Shown here one piece after another: positions 7,614 through 9,953 of a stretch of 9,953 nucleotides of DNA. Position numbers and translations under genes: made by a program. The first letter of the stretch is position 1, and each line of letters begins with the position of its first letter. The stretch covers positions 1 through 9,953 of the forward strand of contig DUKC01000063.1 in NCBI GenBank assembly GCA_013329495.1, given 5' to 3'. The notes beneath the pieces were generated by a model. It was given only the letters and a program-made list of their open reading frames with translations, did not search any database and was not told where the DNA came from. The stretch is from Thermoplasmata archaeon. Lineage in GTDB: Archaea > Thermoplasmatota > E2 > UBA9212.

Positions 7614-7634
7614 GAAAGGTTTAAAATATCTTTC
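7614..7634. promoter_or_regulatory. Symmetric AT box between DUF763 and tRNA-Arg
   Basis: The AT core TTTAAAATAT (7620-7629) is centred 28 nt before the DUF763 start on the minus strand. It is flanked by the inverted pair GAAAG (7614-7618) and CTTTC (7630-7634), so each strand reads a purine-rich BRE-like element followed by a TATA-like box. On the plus strand it would start transcription about 30 nt before the tRNA. Use for DUF763 is well supported by spacing; use for the tRNA is a guess. Confidence 0.5.
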
Positions 7635-7681
7635 GCTATTGAACATACAATCTGGAGAATTCCTTGATAAAACAAGTATTT

Positions 7682-7768
7682 GGGCCTATGGGGTAGTCTG
7701 GATATCCTTTCGGCCTTCGGATATTAAGAAGACAGCCGAAGACGAGGGTTCGAATCCCTCTAGGCTCG
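7682..7768 (+). tRNA. tRNA-Arg (UCG anticodon) with a 13-nt intron
   Basis: The acceptor arms GGGCCTA and TAGGCTC pair over 7 bp. The D arm is GGGT...ATCC. The T arm GAGGG/CCCTC encloses TTCGAAT. The discriminator is G, and no CCA is encoded. The anticodon stem TCGGC/GCCGA is interrupted by an insert at 7721-7733, after base 37, the canonical archaeal intron position. Removing it leaves the loop CTTCGGA with anticodon TCG, which reads CGA and, by wobble, CGG. The unspliced RNA can form a bulge-helix-bulge: CTTC (7715-7718) pairs with GAAG (7728-7731), flanked by the 3-nt bulges GGA and ACA, the target of the archaeal splicing endonuclease. Mature length is 74 nt. Confidence 0.93.
7721..7733 (+). 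other. tRNA-Arg intron (position 37/38)
   Basis: Thirteen nucleotides, ATATTAAGAAGAC, are predicted to be removed. Cleavage between the second and third base of each 3-nt bulge (GG/A and AC/A) gives exactly these ends and restores a normal 7-nt anticodon loop. The intron is near the small end of the archaeal range and has no room for a second inner helix, so the splice motif is a relaxed bulge-helix-bulge closed by a 6-nt loop. Confidence 0.8.
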
Positions 7769-7889
7769 TATGCGTTTGGGTCCAAAATCTCGGCATTTTC
7801 ATTCTTATCCTTTCGACGCCAGTTATTGACCATGCAAAAAGGAAGGCTTTGTTAGGTAACTTTGTTTAACCACACAGCAAATGCGCCTT

Positions 7890-9716
7890 TCATACCTGCA
7901 AAGTTGTTAATACCTTAGCCAAATCGAAATTTTCTATTAAAACACCGTCTTTCCAACATTTCTTGACTAGGTAATCATAGATTTTGTCATATGTTGATTC
8001 TGGGTGGCTTAATAAAAAGTCTTTAATATTTTTTGTGATATATTCATTAAAATCGGGGCATTTTTTCAATGTTCTCATATGCATGTTGGATTTTTTAAAT
8101 GTGATAATAAAAAATCTTTGTTGAGCTTTGAGCGAAACTGATTGCACAGCAGTTTTTGATTTTGAACTTACAGTAATAATATTAAAATCAGATTTAAAAT
8201 CAGCATTAAAACTCGCTTCTTGTACAACTCTCCACATAAGCGGGAGACTATAGCTGAATACTAAAGAAAAAAAACACTCATCTTTTAGCACACGATGCAC
8301 TTCTTTGAACGATCGGATAAGCATGTTTTTGTAGTCTTCTATAGTTTTGCCTTGATCTACATTTTCTACCACTTCCTCCTTCGTATCTACGATATCATTT
8401 AGCCACGCCTCCCACATAAGGTTGATTCCACTGTAATCTATATTCGAACCGTAAGGAGGATCATAGTATACGTAATCTATAGACGCATCAGGGATGAAAC
8501 CCAGATGCATTGCCGAACCTTTCTCTACGAAACAAATACTATCTCTTTTGTATAGTTCTAATAGTTTTTTTAACCCCCTGTATATGGTGTTAGACTTTAC
8601 TTTAAATGGTATGAATGGGTTGGCATCATTTATGATTGGTGGAATGTATAATGTCCCCTTTCTTGTCCTTGTACCAGTGACCACCACATCATACTTGTGA
8701 TGCCATCTTACCATAAGAGAAACGTTAAAGAGAGCTCCTGTAAATAAAAACTGCAATTTCTCTTTTATTTTCTTGTTTTCTATTTTGTTTATCTTGTCCC
8801 AAAAAGCCGCCAAAACATAAAGGTTTCTTTTGCTAAACATCTGATAAGGATAATATATCCCTTTTTTGATGTTCCTTTTAGGTTCCCAGCCAAAGAAGCG
8901 CACATCCTCAGGATAGGGATAAGGTATTCTCATGTCTTCTATTTTTTTATAAAGTTCCATGTCCTCTTTGCTTAACTTTTTAATTTTATTTTTACCGCTC
9001 ACTTTACATTTGTTACATCTAACTCTTATTTCTATAGGTGTACGCCTCAAAAATTTTGCATCTTTTATGTTAAACTTCGATGTGCAATGATCACAAGTAA
9101 TAGTTTTTATTTTTGCGCCTGTTTTCAACGAACTCCATCTCTGTTCATTTCCATAAATGACTCCTTTGCTGCAATAGGGGCATGCATATACGTCCGAGAG
9201 TATTGTACTCTCAACAAGAGCATTTTCATTGCCACAAATGTGACATTTAGTTCTAAACATCCATATTAGTTCTTTGTAAACATCCTCATAAATTTTAGTA
9301 AAAATATCCTTGAAAGGTTCGGGATCTGTTAATGTTGTGTAGTTTCTGGATATATGGATTGCTGAGGGTGAAAGATCAATCAAAATAACATTTCTACCAA
9401 CAATTTTCGCCGCTACGCCAGTCATGCCGCTTCCACAAAATGCATCTAATACAAAGTCATTCGGTTTCGTATAGTGATGTACCAGCTTTGCGATGACAAA
9501 AGGATTTTGCTTAGTCCAGTAAATATGCATATTATATATCGTCCCAGATTTCTTAATATCAAAAAAGTCATCACCGTAAAAATTCTTTTTTTTATGTGAC
9601 CTCCTTTTTGTATTTAAAGAGAGAAGCCCGCACATCTCCTTTTTAGAAAGTTTTTTATTCTGATATACCCCATTTTTTGATATATCCGCAAGTGTTGAAA
9701 AGCGCATTTGTTTCAT
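7890..9716 (-). CDS. Zn-ribbon DNA methyltransferase (COG1743-like, probably adenine-N6)
   Basis: The 608-residue protein carries the AdoMet-binding motif I DAFCGSGMTG at 91-100, preceded by a PTQKP-like segment (IYWTKQNPFVIAKL, 65-78). The catalytic motif DPPY at 419-422 follows much later, in the context YYDPPYGSNIDYSGINLMWEAWL. Between them lie two zinc-ribbon cysteine sets (C158/C161 with C179/C182, C208/C211 with C234/C237), where the target-recognition region would be. The last 60 residues look like a small helical, winged-helix-like domain. The order motif I, recognition region, DPPY resembles alpha-class enzymes. DPPY fits adenine-N6, with cytosine-N4 possible. No nuclease gene is visible beside it, so it is either an orphan or part of a system beyond the right edge. 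The gene is visibly more A/T- and lysine-rich than its neighbours, suggesting transfer. GGAAGGA before ATG 9716 supports the start. Confidence 0.85.
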   Translation of the reverse strand: MKQMRFSTLADISKNGVYQNKKLSKKEMCGLLSLNTKRRSHKKKNFYGDDFFDIKKSGTIYNMHIYWTKQNPFVIAKLVHHYTKPNDFVLDAFCGSGMTGVAAKIVGRNVILIDLSPSAIHISRNYTTLTDPEPFKDIFTKIYEDVYKELIWMFRTKCHICGNENALVESTILSDVYACPYCSKGVIYGNEQRWSSLKTGAKIKTITCDHCTSKFNIKDAKFLRRTPIEIRVRCNKCKVSGKNKIKKLSKEDMELYKKIEDMRIPYPYPEDVRFFGWEPKRNIKKGIYYPYQMFSKRNLYVLAAFWDKINKIENKKIKEKLQFLFTGALFNVSLMVRWHHKYDVVVTGTRTRKGTLYIPPIINDANPFIPFKVKSNTIYRGLKKLLELYKRDSICFVEKGSAMHLGFIPDASIDYVYYDPPYGSNIDYSGINLMWEAWLNDIVDTKEEVVENVDQGKTIEDYKNMLIRSFKEVHRVLKDECFFSLVFSYSLPLMWRVVQEASFNADFKSDFNIITVSSKSKTAVQSVSLKAQQRFFIITFKKSNMHMRTLKKCPDFNEYITKNIKDFLLSHPESTYDKIYDYLVKKCWKDGVLIENFDLAKVLTTLQV

Positions 9717-9758
9717 AAAGTTCCTTCCAGCTTTATCTTAGGCATCTTGCGCACTAAA

Positions 9759-9788
9759 CATTAAAACATTATAATGTTAATGTATAAG
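9759..9788 (-). promoter_or_regulatory. Methyltransferase promoter with a palindromic operator candidate
   Basis: On the minus strand CTTATACA (9781-9788) is a plausible TATA box about 70 nt from the start codon. Just downstream, ACATTATAATGT (9766-9777) is a perfect 12-bp palindrome that extends imperfectly to 24 bp (9759-9782). It lies where a repressor would cover the transcription start region. Alternatively its central TTATAA is itself the TATA box, giving a leader of about 30 nt. Both readings leave the GGAAGGA ribosome site in the leader. Confidence 0.45.
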
Positions 9789-9806
9789 CTTTTTGTAAAG
9801 CTTTTT
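9786..9806. repeat. Tandem direct repeat upstream of the methyltransferase promoter
   Basis: AAGCTTTTT occurs twice, at 9786-9794 and 9798-9806, offset by 12 bp, so the copies face nearly the same side of the helix. They adjoin the palindrome and the TATA candidate on the upstream side of the methyltransferase gene. They may be paired binding sites or chance in an A/T-rich stretch. Confidence 0.4.
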
Positions 9807-9953
9807 AGGGCGGAGGAGAACATTCGGCTGTCCATCCAAGTATTTCCATATTATCTCACAAAAGGAGAATCAAAGGCTGCGACTGTCTTTCTCCCGTAGG
9901 GGTGACAGGTAATATATTAATTACCTCTAATTTCCATCTGCATTTCATCCTCA
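9807..9953. other. Right-edge stretch without a clear gene
   Basis: No complete gene is visible. Two inverted repeats overlap: CTGTC (9883-9887) with GACAG (9904-9908), whose loop contains a second short CCC/GGG pairing, and AGGTAAT (9907-9913) with ATTACCT (9920-9926). On the minus strand the last 11 codons before a TAA at 9917-9919 read EDEMQMEIRGN and could be the tail of a gene entering from the right. That is too short to assert. If so, the second inverted repeat would straddle its stop codon. Confidence 0.3.

Noticed and set aside
7636..7869. Two frames of 65-76 codons, one per strand, across tRNA-Arg
   Set aside because: Both overlap the tRNA gene and have no ribosome site or recognisable domain.
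9800..9912. Plus-strand open stretch of about 36 codons ending at TAA near 9912
   Set aside because: No start codon and no motif; composition like noncoding sequence.
9759..9953. CRISPR array or integration site at the right edge
   Set aside because: The repeats are short and not regularly spaced, and no second copy of the tRNA-Arg 3' end is present in the window.

Overview
This is an archaeal window. The evidence is an archaeal-length ribosomal protein uS15 (about 150 residues, against about 90 in bacteria), the archaeal/eukaryotic-only protein eS1, a tRNA-Arg with a 13-nt intron at the archaeal 37/38 position, tRNA genes without an encoded CCA, and several start codons sitting about 25-28 nt from an AT-rich TATA-like box (leaderless style). 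The AbrB-PhoU fusion is also a typically archaeal form. No feature identifies the lineage. A complete DnaK-DnaJ-GrpE set points to one of the archaeal groups that acquired this bacterial machinery.

Layout: at the left edge lies a gene-poor scrap with two competing partial reading frames. Then, on the minus strand, come an AbrB-PhoU phosphate-signalling type regulator, a tRNA-Pro(UGG), and the ribosomal pair eS1 and uS15. The uS15 and eS1 genes overlap by an ATGA junction, and the tRNA-Pro lies 12 nt downstream of eS1. A divergent promoter region separates this block from a plus-strand chaperone operon: an unrecognised 52-codon gene, grpE, dnaK and dnaJ. These genes are tightly spaced, so they are probably made together. 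DnaJ delivers substrate and stimulates the DnaK ATPase, and GrpE exchanges its nucleotide. Convergent to dnaJ is a DUF763 protein on the minus strand, with a tRNA-Arg(UCG) diverging from it across a shared, symmetric AT box.

The right third differs in character. It is one large, visibly more A/T- and lysine-rich gene for a Zn-ribbon DNA methyltransferase (COG1743-like). Upstream of it is a short noncoding stretch with a perfect palindrome and direct repeats. The methyltransferase has no visible partner nuclease in the window and sits next to the 3' end of a tRNA gene, so it could be the edge of an acquired island that continues past the right end.

Most of the window is housekeeping. The items most worth a second look are the small gene heading the chaperone operon, the methyltransferase with its control region, and the small tRNA intron. 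I did not find convincing evidence for a wholly new system.
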